The notes under the pieces: generated by a model
What the model was told of the DNA's origin: nothing
The model's database searches: none
Seen by the model: only the letters and a program-made list of their open reading frames with translations
Part shown: piece after piece, positions 19,392 to 28,700 of the stretch
Layout: every line of letters starts with the position of its first letter
Numbering within the stretch: the stretch's first letter is position 1
Origin: Fuerstiella sp.
GTDB taxonomy: Bacteria > Planctomycetota > Planctomycetia > Planctomycetales > Planctomycetaceae
Assembly (NCBI GenBank): GCA_029245955.1
Contig: JAQWOH010000076.1
Coordinates: forward strand, 62,001-126,000
Direction of reading: 5' to 3'
Length of the DNA stretch: 64,000 bases
Position numbers and translations under genes: made by a program

Positions 19392-20420
19392 ATGCAGTCC
19401 ACTCCCCAATCCACCGCAGAACTTGACCGATTAATCTCCAGACCGACCGCAGCCGTCATTCGAGCAGTGGAACAGTGTCCGGGCAATTACGCGGTCCTTG
19501 GTGCCGCTGGAAAGATGGGCTTTCATGTCAGTCTGATGCTGCAGCGAGCTCTGCGTGAGCTTGGTCGGCATGAACCCGTGACAACCATTTCCCGATTCGG
19601 TTCACCGAGAGTCCGGCAGCAGTTTGAAGACGCGGACTTTCGAGTTGTCGCCGCAGATCTCAGCGACCCAAAGTCGGTTGCATCCCTGCCTGCAGCGGAC
19701 AACATTTTCTTCCTTGCAGGAGTCAAATTCGGCACCAGTAATCAGCCGGAAGTACTGCAACGCATGAATGTGGGCATGCCCGCACTGGTGGCCGAACGCT
19801 ATCAGCAGGCTAGAATCGTCGCGTTGTCGACCGGATGCGTCTACTCTTTCACAACGCCGGAATCAGGCGGGGCGACGGAGGACAGTGAAGTCGATCCACC
19901 GGGAGAATATGCCAAGTCATGCCGGGGACGTGAGGCAGCCTTTGAAGCCGCAGCAAACGCATTCGGTACGCGTTCATCACTGATCCGATTGAATTACTCT
20001 ATCGATCTGCGATACGGCGTGCTGATGGATATCGCCCAGAAGGTTCATACATCACAACCTGTAAACGTGGAGATGGGCTACGCAAACGTGATTTGGCAGG
20101 GCGATGCGATCTCTCACACCATTCAATCGCTGCCTCACGCCAGCGCGCCCCCCTTTGTCGTGAACATCACCGGGGCAGAGGTACTGCGTATTCGCGAAAT
20201 CGCACAGATGTTCGCCAAACGCTTCGACTCCGTGGCAACTGTAGAAGGCGACGAACAAGCAACCGCATGGCTCAGCAACGCTGCTAAAGCACATGCCATG
20301 TTTGGCGCACCACGAATTTCGTTAACGCAAATGGTGGACTGGACAGCGGACTGGTTGAAGCATGGCGGCGAAACACTTGGCAAACCCACTCATTTTGAAG
20401 TTCGTAGCGGAAGTTATTAA
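19392..20420 (+). CDS. NAD-dependent epimerase/dehydratase family protein
   Basis: 342 residues, cytoplasmic. The Rossmann nucleotide motif is GAAGKMG at about residue 38, after a longer than usual N-terminus. The typical strand-helix order follows, with STGCVYSF in the position of the active-site Ser region and EYAKSCRGRE giving a Tyr-x-x-x-(Ser/Lys)-like segment, so the canonical YxxxK is altered (YAKSC). The C-terminal part (VNITGAEVLRIREIAQMFAK) is typical of sugar-nucleotide or sugar-acid epimerases. It is three nucleotides from the next gene and 59 nt after the sulfatase. The substrate is probably a sugar or sugar acid from glycan breakdown (inference from context). Confidence 0.85.
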   Translation: MQSTPQSTAELDRLISRPTAAVIRAVEQCPGNYAVLGAAGKMGFHVSLMLQRALRELGRHEPVTTISRFGSPRVRQQFEDADFRVVAADLSDPKSVASLPAADNIFFLAGVKFGTSNQPEVLQRMNVGMPALVAERYQQARIVALSTGCVYSFTTPESGGATEDSEVDPPGEYAKSCRGREAAFEAAANAFGTRSSLIRLNYSIDLRYGVLMDIAQKVHTSQPVNVEMGYANVIWQGDAISHTIQSLPHASAPPFVVNITGAEVLRIREIAQMFAKRFDSVATVEGDEQATAWLSNAAKAHAMFGAPRISLTQMVDWTADWLKHGGETLGKPTHFEVRSGSY

Positions 20421-20423
20421 CAC

Positions 20424-21458
20424 ATGACAGAATGGCGAAATTCTCTAAACGATGGTGTCGTGATCCCAGCCTGCCCGCTGGCACTGAATGAAGACGGCTC
20501 ATGGTCTGAGCGATATCAACGGGCACTGCTGAGCTATTATCTGGCAGCCGGTGCTGGTGGACTGGCGATCGGCGTGCACACGACTCAATTCGAAATCCGT
20601 GATCCACAGCACGGACTGTATAAGCCAGTGCTGCAGTCCGCCGCTCAGTTTCTGGACAATGCACAGCTCAAACGGCCGTTTACCAGGGTCGCCGGAATCT
20701 GCGGACGAACAGAACAGGCGGTCAAAGAGGCTCAGACGGCTGCCGATCTTGGCTATCACTGCGGTCTGTTGAATCTCAGTGCTCTGCAGAAAGACAGTGA
20801 CGACGCATTGATTGCACACTGTGCAGCAGTCGGTGAGGTCATTCCAATCTTCGGTTTCTACCTGCACCCCGGTGTCGGGGGACGCGTATTGAGCTATGAA
20901 TTCTGGCGACGACTATGTGACGTTCAATCTCTCATTGCGATCAAGATAGCCGCATTCGATCGGTATCAGACATGGGATGTCATGCGGGCTGTGATTGAAT
21001 CGGGGCGAACGGACGTAGCCATGTACACCGGTAACGACGACAACATTATTGCCGACCTGCTGACTCGGTTCGAATATCAAGGAGTCAGCCGCCGATTCGT
21101 CGGTGGCCTGCTGGGGCAGTGGGCGGTCTGGACTAAGGCGGCAGTGGACATGCTTAAAGAAATCAAAGTGATTCGAGAGCAGGCATCTATTCCCACAGAG
21201 TGGCTCACGAGGAACGCGTCCTTAACGGACGCCAACGCCGTCATCTTTGATGCAGCGAATAACTTCGCGGGCTGTATCCCGGGTGTCAACGAGGTGCTCC
21301 GCCGACAGGGCCTGCTGCCGTCCAGCAGATGTCTGGACCCGAAGGAAGTCCTTTCGCCGGGACAGGCCACCGAGCTGGACCGCGTATGCGCGGCATATCC
21401 ATTCCTGAAGGATGAGGCTTTCGTCGCGCAGAATTCTGAACAATGGCTTGCTACGTAG
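20424..21458 (+). CDS. dihydrodipicolinate synthase (DapA)/N-acetylneuraminate lyase family protein
   Basis: 344 residues, somewhat longer than the roughly 300 of typical members. It is a TIM-barrel enzyme with the Schiff-base lysine in SLIAIKIAAFDR and the preceding FGFYLHPGVGG segment. The family cleaves or dehydrates keto-acid sugars via the lysine imine. The start has ggaag about 10 nt upstream and lies three nt after the epimerase stop, so the two form one unit. Context points to catabolism of a sugar acid, not to lysine biosynthesis. The 3' end is 16 nt from the convergent ftsW-like gene. Confidence 0.88.
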   Translation: MTEWRNSLNDGVVIPACPLALNEDGSWSERYQRALLSYYLAAGAGGLAIGVHTTQFEIRDPQHGLYKPVLQSAAQFLDNAQLKRPFTRVAGICGRTEQAVKEAQTAADLGYHCGLLNLSALQKDSDDALIAHCAAVGEVIPIFGFYLHPGVGGRVLSYEFWRRLCDVQSLIAIKIAAFDRYQTWDVMRAVIESGRTDVAMYTGNDDNIIADLLTRFEYQGVSRRFVGGLLGQWAVWTKAAVDMLKEIKVIREQASIPTEWLTRNASLTDANAVIFDAANNFAGCIPGVNEVLRRQGLLPSSRCLDPKEVLSPGQATELDRVCAAYPFLKDEAFVAQNSEQWLAT

Positions 21459-21474
21459 CGGTATCCCCCTGCGG

Positions 21475-22638
21475 TCAGCCGGTTAAGAACGGGGTTTCTT
21501 CCGGGTCCATCTGTTCATAACAGTCTGCGTCGGTATGAAACTCTGCGGCCGCCGGAGCAACCGGAACTGGTCGCGCACGAGAGAGTCCCACGATCAGGCC
21601 CACAGAAATAACGTTCACCAGAAGATTTGTTCCACCGTAACTGATAAAAGGGTGCGGCACCCCCTTGGGCGGCACCATCGCGGTGACCACAGCCACATTC
21701 GCCAGCGCCTGCAGGACAATCTGAATAACCAGAGTTGAGCCCAGAATCCATTCGAAGGAATCTCGGCGCAGGGGTCTCATGACAGCTCGGCCGGTCAGAA
21801 AGACGCCCATCCAGATGATGACGACGGCCAGGGTCCCGGACAATCCCAGCTCTTCGCCGATGACAGCAAAGACGAAATCAGTATTGGCTTCCGGAAGATA
21901 ACTCAACTTCTGCCAACCGCCGCCAATCCCCGTGCCTTCCAGCCCTCCGGATCCCAGAGACATGAGCGACTGTCTAATCTGCCAGGGTGCCAGCGACAGA
22001 TCCTGCCAGGCAGCCATAAATCCGGTGATACGTTTCATCTGGTAAGATTTCAGTGCCAGCAACGACAGGGCGGCTGGCACTATCAGCACAGCGCAGCCAA
22101 TGAAATATCTCAATGGCCATCCGCCAATGAACAGCGCCGCCACGTAACCAACGGCAAGAAAGACCGTGGCCCCTAGATCCGGCTCTGTGACAACCAGGGG
22201 CAGCACGACAAGCAGCGGCAACAGTGTCCGCGGCAGTGTTCTCAAAGAAAACCCGGCGCCAAATCGGATCTCAGTCAATGTCTTCGCAGCGACGATCGGC
22301 AGAATAATGCGACCCAGCTCGGAAGGTTGAATCGACATGCCGCCAAATCGCAACCAGCGTTGCGCCCCGTTTACGCGCGTTCCGACGCCGGGGATCAGGA
22401 CTGCCACCAGTAGCAGGACAAGGACGATCAGCAATCGGCTGGCGTTCTGTCTAAGCAATGACGATGGCAACACCGACGCCGCGAATCCGCACACAACCGA
22501 GATCGCCAGGAACGTCAGGTGACGATTCAGAAAAATGGTCTCGGCCTGTCCGGGGGACGACGTCAGACTGGCGCTGTGGACCATCTGGACCCCCACACCG
22601 ATCAACACGCACACCAATCCGACAAACAATCGGCGCAT
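21475..22638 (-). CDS. FtsW/RodA/SpoVE-family peptidoglycan polymerase
   Basis: 387 residues from the ATG at 22638 (agga about 5 nt upstream); an ATG at 22704 or a GTG at 22806 would add a basic soluble extension. About ten membrane segments are visible. Family motifs include GAQRWLRFGGMSIQPSELGR, VTEPDLGATVF, DFVFAVIGEELG and GVPHPFISYGGTNL, the last typical of the C-terminal signature. SEDS proteins polymerise lipid II into glycan strands. Many planctomycetes lack FtsZ but keep such genes, so whether it serves division or elongation cannot be told. It is a single gene here. Confidence 0.92.
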   Translation of the reverse strand: MRRLFVGLVCVLIGVGVQMVHSASLTSSPGQAETIFLNRHLTFLAISVVCGFAASVLPSSLLRQNASRLLIVLVLLLVAVLIPGVGTRVNGAQRWLRFGGMSIQPSELGRIILPIVAAKTLTEIRFGAGFSLRTLPRTLLPLLVVLPLVVTEPDLGATVFLAVGYVAALFIGGWPLRYFIGCAVLIVPAALSLLALKSYQMKRITGFMAAWQDLSLAPWQIRQSLMSLGSGGLEGTGIGGGWQKLSYLPEANTDFVFAVIGEELGLSGTLAVVIIWMGVFLTGRAVMRPLRRDSFEWILGSTLVIQIVLQALANVAVVTAMVPPKGVPHPFISYGGTNLLVNVISVGLIVGLSRARPVPVAPAAAEFHTDADCYEQMDPEETPFLTG

Positions 22639-23099
22639 ATCGTCCTGCTCGCGAAGTCTGCCACTTAGCGGGGGGCTGATTGACGATGCCACACCAATGC
22701 TCATCAGACGCTTCAGTACTGCGTTGCGATAATTCGGGGAATGAATTGCATCTGCCTGAGATGCGGATTCATTACCGCTATACTCTGAAGTATCGGTTGG
22801 CGGCACGTTGTCAGTCGACGTTCACACCAGTCGAAGTGTCTGTGCCAGATGTACCTGGACTAACGTTTAGGATATCGTTACGACTAAGACGTGAGTTCCG
22901 TTTACGCCTCCAACGTTCGGGGTCTACAGTTCCAGTGGTCAGATCTGAACGTCACAAACTACGTGATCGTCTTCGAAAATCGGAAATCCGTTGTATCTGC
23001 AACTTTGCTGCGACCAACGGCAGTGGACTGTCAGTTTCCGAGCATCAGCTCGAATCGGCTTGCGGGCCGTCCCGCATCAGGCAAGTCAGGGAATTCATA
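22639..23099. other. divergent intergenic region
   Basis: About 460 nt between the FtsW/RodA-type gene and the cupredoxin-like gene. An open frame runs through it into the downstream gene, but its sequence is not protein-like. The 3' end carries a copy of the dispersed palindromic repeat (23042-23080). Confidence 0.5.
23042..23080 (+). repeat. dispersed intergenic repeat, copy A
   Basis: It shares the core CGAATCGGCT-GCGGGCCG with copies at 27691, 31171-31257 and 36703. The arms can fold into an imperfect hairpin. It ends 20 nt before the start codon at 23100. Confidence 0.75.
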
Positions 23100-23963
23100 A
23101 TGTCGTGCTCAGTGCCGTCCATTCGATGGTTCAAGTCTCTCACAAGCAGACTGTTTTCGCGCGTGCAGGCCCAAAATGCTCTGCGTGTGTGGCGGGGCAT
23201 AGGCGTATTCACTCTGGCGGCGGCGTGTTCGTGGAATCCCGCCCGTTCCGAAGAGTGGGCGTCGCTGCAGGGACGAGTTATTTTTTCCGGAGAAATCCCC
23301 GACCAGACGTCTCTGGTGATCACCAGAGACGAAGAAGTTTGTGGTGAGTTCGGGCTGCTGGACGAAACGGTCATCGTAAACAAACAGAACGGCGGATTGC
23401 AGAACGTGGTCGTCTGGCTGTCGTCCAAAACAGAGGTGCCCGTCCATCCGTCCCTGGCGGATCCTTCGAAACCTGTGCAACTGGACAATAAGGGCTGCCG
23501 ATTTGTGCCACGAATTGTGCCAATCAGAACCGGGCAGGTGCTGCAGTGCACCAACGCTGACCCCGTCAGCCACAACGTTGCCGTGTACGCTCGACGGAAC
23601 CAGCCATTCAGCATCATCGTCCCCCGGGGTGAACCGCTGGGGCGGACATTCCTTCGTGAGGAACTCAAACCGATTCGTGTCGACTGTTCGATCCATGCAT
23701 GGATGCGAGCGTATCTTGTTGTGACGGAACATCCGTATGCAGCGGTTACTGACAAGAATGGACACTTCTCGATTAAGAACGTTCCGCAGGGGAAATGGCA
23801 GTTTCGATTCTGGCACGAAACATCCGATTACCTGAAGACGCTCAGGCACGGCACGCAGACCCTGGAACTGACTCGCGGCATATGGGAACTTGACGTCAAC
23901 ACAGAGAAACTTGATCTCGGTGACCTGACCGTCGACGATAAACAGTTCCTGACGGATCCGTAG
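23100..23963 (+). CDS. exported cupredoxin-like protein with a carboxypeptidase-regulatory-type domain
   Basis: 287 residues from an ATG at 23100, with a hydrophobic signal at about residues 30-50. The central part (residues 60-210) resembles a blue-copper fold. Candidate ligands are the His in VSHNVAVYA and the Cys, His and Met in VDCSIHAWMRAY, the H...C-x2-H-x2-M order of cupredoxins. The last 80 residues (AVTDKNGHFSIKNVPQGKW) look like a carboxypeptidase regulatory beta-sandwich. It is probably periplasmic, in electron transfer or copper binding. The next gene is a PQQ-type dehydrogenase, a plausible redox partner (inference). Confidence 0.78.
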   Translation: MSCSVPSIRWFKSLTSRLFSRVQAQNALRVWRGIGVFTLAAACSWNPARSEEWASLQGRVIFSGEIPDQTSLVITRDEEVCGEFGLLDETVIVNKQNGGLQNVVVWLSSKTEVPVHPSLADPSKPVQLDNKGCRFVPRIVPIRTGQVLQCTNADPVSHNVAVYARRNQPFSIIVPRGEPLGRTFLREELKPIRVDCSIHAWMRAYLVVTEHPYAAVTDKNGHFSIKNVPQGKWQFRFWHETSDYLKTLRHGTQTLELTRGIWELDVNTEKLDLGDLTVDDKQFLTDP

Positions 23964-24179
23964 GCATCGGCGTTGCTGGCGAAAATTGAGCAACTCTTTG
24001 CATTGCCGCTGCAAATGTGGCCTTGTTTGATTTCAGGCCTGCGGGACATTAGTGTTTCGATGAGCTGGCGGGAGACAGCACGCCGTCTGCAGCCAAAACT
24101 CTGCACGTAGGCTCTAACTGAATGCCTACCCCGACCCGTCCTCAGGATCTTCCTGCCCACCATTCCAGAAACTCGGAGT

Positions 24180-25409
24180 ATGAATACTGTGAACAAACTT
24201 CTGACAGCGACTATTGTACTATCCGGCCTCGTCAATCTGACCGCTTCGGCTGATGCAGGCAACGACGTCAAAGAGGCGTCGCTGCCCGTCAGCGCGACTC
24301 GAGCCTTCGAAAACCTGATCTTTGATCGTCCCATTGTGGTGACTCATGCCGACGATGGCAGCGATCGAGTGTTTGTGGCCGAACAGAAGGGAGTGCTGCA
24401 GGTTTTCCCGAACGACGCCGATGTTGAAGAAGCGGAAGTGTTTCTGGATATCGACAAACGCTGCGTCTACAAGGACAACCAGAACGAAGAGGGATTGCTT
24501 GGCTTCGCATTCCATCCGGATTTCAAAGACAACGGTTACTTCTTTCTGTACTACACGACAGCAGACGCAGAGCACACCTCGGTTGTCACTCGCTTTTCTG
24601 TGTCGAAGAACGATCCCAACAAAGCGGATCCGTCGTCTGAAGTTGAAATCATGCGTATTCCGCAACCGTTCTGGAATCATAACGGAGGAACCATTGCGTT
24701 CGGACCGGATGGCTACCTGTACGTGGCGCTTGGAGACGGCGGCAGTGGCAACGACCCAAACGGAAACGGCCAGAATCTGACAACACTTCTGGGTGCCATT
24801 CTGCGAATAGATGTCGACAACAAAGCCGGGGGCAAGGCTTATGCCATCCCCAAAGACAATCCTTTCATAGGCCACAAAGTCGTCGTTAACAGGAAGGGGA
24901 AGACAACTTACGCCCGCCCGGAAATCTATGCCCGTGGACTGCGCAACGTGTGGCGAATGGCGTTCGACAGCGAAACCGGAAAACTGTGGGCCGGAGACGT
25001 CGGCCAGAATCTGTGGGAAGAAATCAACATCATCAAAAAAGGCGGTAACTACGGCTGGAATATCCGTGAAGCAAAGCACTGGTTTCGTCCGGACGGAAAT
25101 GACGCACCACGCGACTCGCTGATCGATCCCATCTGGGAATATCACCACGACATCGGCAAGTCGATTACCGGCGGCAGCGTTTACCGAGGCAAATCCGTAC
25201 CCGAGCTTGTCGGCAAGTATGTCTACGCTGATTACGTCACCGGCCTGCTGTGGGCTCTGGAACACGACGGGAATCGCACGGTGGCAAACTATTCGCTGAC
25301 CGGTGTGGGCGAAAAAATGCCGGTCATGAGCTTTGGAGAGGACGAAGGGGGTGAGATTTACTTCACCACAACCTTTGGTCAGCTCTACAAGTTCAAGTCG
25401 GACAAATAG
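24180..25409 (+). CDS. PQQ-dependent sugar dehydrogenase (soluble GSDH/aldose dehydrogenase family)
   Basis: 409 residues with an N-terminal signal peptide ending near SADA. The six-bladed propeller motifs are present: GLLGFAFHPDFKDNGY, WNHNGGTIAFGPDGYLYVAL with GDGGSGNDP, ARGLRNVWRMAFD, WAGDVGQNLWEEIN and GGNYGWN. Family enzymes oxidise aldoses in the periplasm with PQQ and calcium. Two starts are possible: the ATG at 24180, very close to a ggag site, and a GTG nine bases later at better spacing. It follows the cupredoxin-like gene by 216 nt and precedes an ABC pair. Confidence 0.9.
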   Translation: MNTVNKLLTATIVLSGLVNLTASADAGNDVKEASLPVSATRAFENLIFDRPIVVTHADDGSDRVFVAEQKGVLQVFPNDADVEEAEVFLDIDKRCVYKDNQNEEGLLGFAFHPDFKDNGYFFLYYTTADAEHTSVVTRFSVSKNDPNKADPSSEVEIMRIPQPFWNHNGGTIAFGPDGYLYVALGDGGSGNDPNGNGQNLTTLLGAILRIDVDNKAGGKAYAIPKDNPFIGHKVVVNRKGKTTYARPEIYARGLRNVWRMAFDSETGKLWAGDVGQNLWEEINIIKKGGNYGWNIREAKHWFRPDGNDAPRDSLIDPIWEYHHDIGKSITGGSVYRGKSVPELVGKYVYADYVTGLLWALEHDGNRTVANYSLTGVGEKMPVMSFGEDEGGEIYFTTTFGQLYKFKSDK

Positions 25410-25473
25410 AGTCCGATACAAAAGGCGGAAAAACGTCTCGCAGCAGTGGTGACATTCAGCGTACAGTTCGTTG

Positions 25474-26163
25474 ATGTCACTTCTGCTTGAGAACGTCAGA
25501 AAATCCTACAAGGAACCCAGCGGAAACCGCCTGCCGGTACTGGGAATCGCGCGCTACGAACTCGCTCAGGGCGAACAGGCAGCGCTGGTGGGGTCCAGCG
25601 GTGGCGGCAAGACGACGCTGCTGAATGTAATTTCCGGTATTCTGGCGCCGGATTCCGGCAAAGTCGTCGTGGATGGCAAAGACATTGCTCCACTGCCTGA
25701 AGTCGTGCGTGACCGTTTTCGCGCGGCAAAGATCGGTTTCGTCTTCCAGACGTTCAATCTGCTTCCGGCATTTACAGCTCTGGAAAACGTGCTGCTGGGC
25801 ATGTCTTTTTCCGGGCGTGGTGTCGATCGAGCGTTTGCCATTTCGCTGCTGGAACGCGTCGGGCTGGAAAAACGACTGGATCATACACCACAACGCATGT
25901 CCGTCGGTGAACAACAGCGCGTGTCAGTCGCCCGGTCGCTGGCGAACAAGCCGGCTCTGCTGCTGGCGGATGAACCAACGGCCAATGTGGACCCGGCCAA
26001 TCAGGATCTGATTCTGAATCTGATTCGAGACACCTGCAAAGAAAACAACGTCACTCTACTGATGGTGACCCACGCGATGGAAGTTGCCAACCGATTTGAC
26101 AGGCTGGACAAACTGGCGAACTTCAATGACCCACAGGCTGCCTATCAGGGAGTGGCGTCGTGA
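25474..26163 (+). CDS. ABC transporter ATP-binding protein, LolD/MacB type
   Basis: 229 residues. Walker A is GSSGGGKTT, the Q-loop region is FVFQTFNLLPAFTALEN, the signature is MSVGEQQR (a variant of LSGGQ), Walker B is LLLADEPT and the H-loop is VTHAM. Sequence type and pairing with an FtsX-like permease place it in the LolD/MacB group, which moves lipoproteins or peptides out of the inner membrane rather than importing. The stop overlaps the next start (GTGA), showing translational coupling. Confidence 0.92.
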   Translation: MSLLLENVRKSYKEPSGNRLPVLGIARYELAQGEQAALVGSSGGGKTTLLNVISGILAPDSGKVVVDGKDIAPLPEVVRDRFRAAKIGFVFQTFNLLPAFTALENVLLGMSFSGRGVDRAFAISLLERVGLEKRLDHTPQRMSVGEQQRVSVARSLANKPALLLADEPTANVDPANQDLILNLIRDTCKENNVTLLMVTHAMEVANRFDRLDKLANFNDPQAAYQGVAS

Positions 26164-27521
26164 ATCTGTTCTCCATTGCATGGAAAAGCGTTAAGCAACG
26201 GAAAGTTGCGTCCCTGCTGACGGCGTTCAGCGTCGCACTGGGCGTGATGCTGATGGTCGTGGTGCTGGTCATCGCGGGCGCAGTCGACGGAGCCTTCAAC
26301 CAGCGGTCAATCGCATACGATCTGATCATCGGAGCCAAGGGCAGCGACCTGCAGCTTGTGCTGAGTTCTGTCTATCGAGTGCAGCCACCGATTGCCAATC
26401 TGCCGTACATGTATCTGGACCAGCTGCGAAACGACCGGCGTGTCGAAACGGCCATTCCACTGGCATTCGGGGACTTCACCAAACCGGAACATGGTGGATT
26501 TCCGATTGTTGGCACCACCAACGAGTATTTCCTGAACGAATATACGCCTGGGAAAATGTTTGAAGTCGCTGATCAGGCGGGGACGCGTCAGTTGAGCGAA
26601 CTGTATGATGCAGTCGTCGGTTCGCAGGTTGCGCACAAAAACAGCTGGAAGGTCGGAGATCAGTTCACAATCGTCCACGGCAGCGCTGACAGCGAAGACA
26701 CTCATGATGAAATGTTCACTATCGTATCAGTGCTGCGACAGACGGGAACGCCCAACGATCGCAGTGTTTTCCTGAACCTGGAAGCCGTTTACATTCTTGA
26801 CGGGCATCAGAAACCGATTGATGAAGTCGAGACACGTCTGAATGACTTCTACGGGAATGATAAAGAACGACTGAACGCTGCTCTGATGCAAATGGAAGAA
26901 CTGAAGCAAAAACGAGCAAAGGGGCAGGAAATCGGCGACCAGGCCATGGGGTACGGACTGGACACACCGGAAGCGATGAAGGAGATCACTGCCGTCTACG
27001 TCAAGACACGCGAAGTGTTTGATGCGATCAGCCTGCAGTCGGAGCTGAAGAACGGGTCCAAGGCCATGGCCGTCAATCCAATTCGCCCGATCAAGCGACT
27101 GATGACAAACTTTGTGGGACACATCCAGAGCGCCCTGGTGGTGCTGACAGGGATGATTATCGTGGTGTCCGGTATCAGTATCTTTGTCAGCATTTACAAC
27201 AGCATGTCTGACCGCAGACGCGAAATTGGCATCATGCGAGCCCTCGGGGCTCGTCGCACCAGCGTATTCTCGATCATTCTTGCCGAATCAACCGTATTAT
27301 GTATGGGAGGGGGAGTGACGGGCTGGCTGATCGGGCATGGACTTTCCGTCGCATTCGCACCGTATGTCAGTGCACGAACCGGTCTGCTGCTGGACGGATG
27401 GGCCCTGAATCCGTGGGAGTTCGTTCTGTTTCCGGTGCTGCTGGTACTGGGAGCGCTGGTCGGTTTTCTGCCGGCCATGACGGCCTACCGCACCAACGTT
27501 GCGGACGCGCTGACGAGTTGA
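26160..27521 (+). CDS. ABC transporter permease, FtsX/MacB-like
   Basis: 453 residues from a GTG overlapping the ATPase stop. It has one membrane segment at residues 20-42 (MLMVVVLVIAGAVDGAF). A large periplasmic domain of about 280 residues follows. Three C-terminal membrane segments belong to the FtsX domain (LVVLTGMIIVVSGISIFVSI, DRRREIGIMRALGARRTSVF, FVLFPVLLVLGALVGFLP). The REIGIMRALG motif is the family hallmark. With the ATPase it should form an export or mechanotransmission complex; the substrate is unknown. Confidence 0.9.
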   Translation: MNLFSIAWKSVKQRKVASLLTAFSVALGVMLMVVVLVIAGAVDGAFNQRSIAYDLIIGAKGSDLQLVLSSVYRVQPPIANLPYMYLDQLRNDRRVETAIPLAFGDFTKPEHGGFPIVGTTNEYFLNEYTPGKMFEVADQAGTRQLSELYDAVVGSQVAHKNSWKVGDQFTIVHGSADSEDTHDEMFTIVSVLRQTGTPNDRSVFLNLEAVYILDGHQKPIDEVETRLNDFYGNDKERLNAALMQMEELKQKRAKGQEIGDQAMGYGLDTPEAMKEITAVYVKTREVFDAISLQSELKNGSKAMAVNPIRPIKRLMTNFVGHIQSALVVLTGMIIVVSGISIFVSIYNSMSDRRREIGIMRALGARRTSVFSIILAESTVLCMGGGVTGWLIGHGLSVAFAPYVSARTGLLLDGWALNPWEFVLFPVLLVLGALVGFLPAMTAYRTNVADALTS

Positions 27522-27690
27522 TGGGACGCCCGGCATTTGCCGATCCTGAAACGCTTTCGCTGTGTCCGTTTCGAGTGATCGGTCGTCCTGTTAGAATCCG
27601 TTCACACCGTTCTTCGGTCCCATTTATCTCGTGATCGCAGCATTGCAGGTCTCCTGTGGCGACCAACAGGAGCGGACCACCTTTTTCTGA

Positions 27691-27729
27691 GCGTCAGCTC
27701 GAATCGGCTCGCGGGCCGATTCGCGTCAG
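27691..27729 (+). repeat. dispersed intergenic repeat, copy B
   Basis: Nearly the same as copy A over the core (CAGCTCGAATCGGCT then GCGGGCCG). It ends 15 nt before the panB start codon, where a ribosome-binding site would be expected and none is visible. Confidence 0.8.
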
Positions 27730-27744
27730 TGTGGATTCAATTAC

Positions 27745-28542
27745 GTGAGTAAAGCTCGAGTTCGAAAAATCACCGTTCCCGCATTCGTCAGTACCGCCAG
27801 CGAAGGACTGTCGATGGTGACAGCCTATGATTACATGTGGGCCGGGATCATGGACGAAGCCGGAGTGGACAGCATCCTCGTCGGCGACAGCCTGAGTATG
27901 GTGGTACAGGGACATTCCACAACGCTGCCTGTGACTCTGGACCAGATGATCTACCACGGAAAAATTGTAACGCGGGCGGTGCAGCGGGCATTGGTCATCG
28001 TTGACATGCCCTTTATGTCGTATCAGGTCAGTCCCGAAGAAGCGGTCCGCAATGCGGGTCGGATTATCAAGGAAACGGGCGCAGATGCGGTCAAACTGGA
28101 AGGCGGCAGAATTCAAAGCGAAACGATTCGGTCCATCATGAGAGCCGATATTCCGGTCATGGCTCATGTCGGCATGAGACCGCAAGCCGTCAGACAGCTC
28201 GGCGGTATGGGCAAGATCCAGAGAAACGAAGAACAACTGCTGGACGATGCTCGTGCTGCAGAAGATGCTGGTGCTTTTGGTGTTCTGCTGGAACTCGTTT
28301 CTGCCGACGTGGCCAAACGGGTCACCGAGACACTTTCGATCCCGACCATCGGTATCGGAGCAGGACCGCACTGCAGCGGCCAGGTCCTGGTGGGCCCCGA
28401 CATGCTGGGTCTCACCCCGTCTTTTAAGCCGAAGTTTCTGAAACACTTCGCTGACCTGCGCGGCCAGGCAATCACCGCCGTTCAGAATTACGTCAGTGAG
28501 GTGAAGTCAGGAGAGTTTCCCTCGGCCGAGCACAGCCACTAG
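27745..28542 (+). CDS. panB: 3-methyl-2-oxobutanoate hydroxymethyltransferase
   Basis: 265 residues, the usual size. Metal ligands are in ILVGDSLSM, VIVDMPFMSY and VKLEGG. The catalytic Glu is in LLELVSADVA. The TIGIGAGPHCSGQVLV segment matches the conserved C-terminal barrel. It transfers a one-carbon unit from methylene-THF to ketoisovalerate, the first step to pantothenate and CoA. The GTG start at 27745 has no clear ribosome-binding site and is preceded directly by repeat copy B. No other pantothenate gene is nearby. Confidence 0.96.
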   Translation: MSKARVRKITVPAFVSTASEGLSMVTAYDYMWAGIMDEAGVDSILVGDSLSMVVQGHSTTLPVTLDQMIYHGKIVTRAVQRALVIVDMPFMSYQVSPEEAVRNAGRIIKETGADAVKLEGGRIQSETIRSIMRADIPVMAHVGMRPQAVRQLGGMGKIQRNEEQLLDDARAAEDAGAFGVLLELVSADVAKRVTETLSIPTIGIGAGPHCSGQVLVGPDMLGLTPSFKPKFLKHFADLRGQAITAVQNYVSEVKSGEFPSAEHSH

Positions 28543-28700
28543 AATCTGGAGCCGTGATGCGGGCGGATGATGGTGTGTCGAGGTGTTCAGACACAGAATT
28601 GGACGTCAGACTCTGTAAATGTGTACAATAATCGAGCTGGCAAAACGGGACGCAGCGTCAATGCTGAATTCATGATGAACCATTCTGCGTGAGATAGACG

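Noticed and set aside
22680..23099. N-terminal extension of the cupredoxin-like protein by 140 residues
   Set aside because: The extra sequence reads through the dispersed repeat and lacks protein-like composition; the ATG at 23100 precedes the signal sequence.
24219..25421. A 400-codon open frame antisense to the sugar dehydrogenase gene
   Set aside because: The plus-strand frame has clear family motifs; the antisense product has none.
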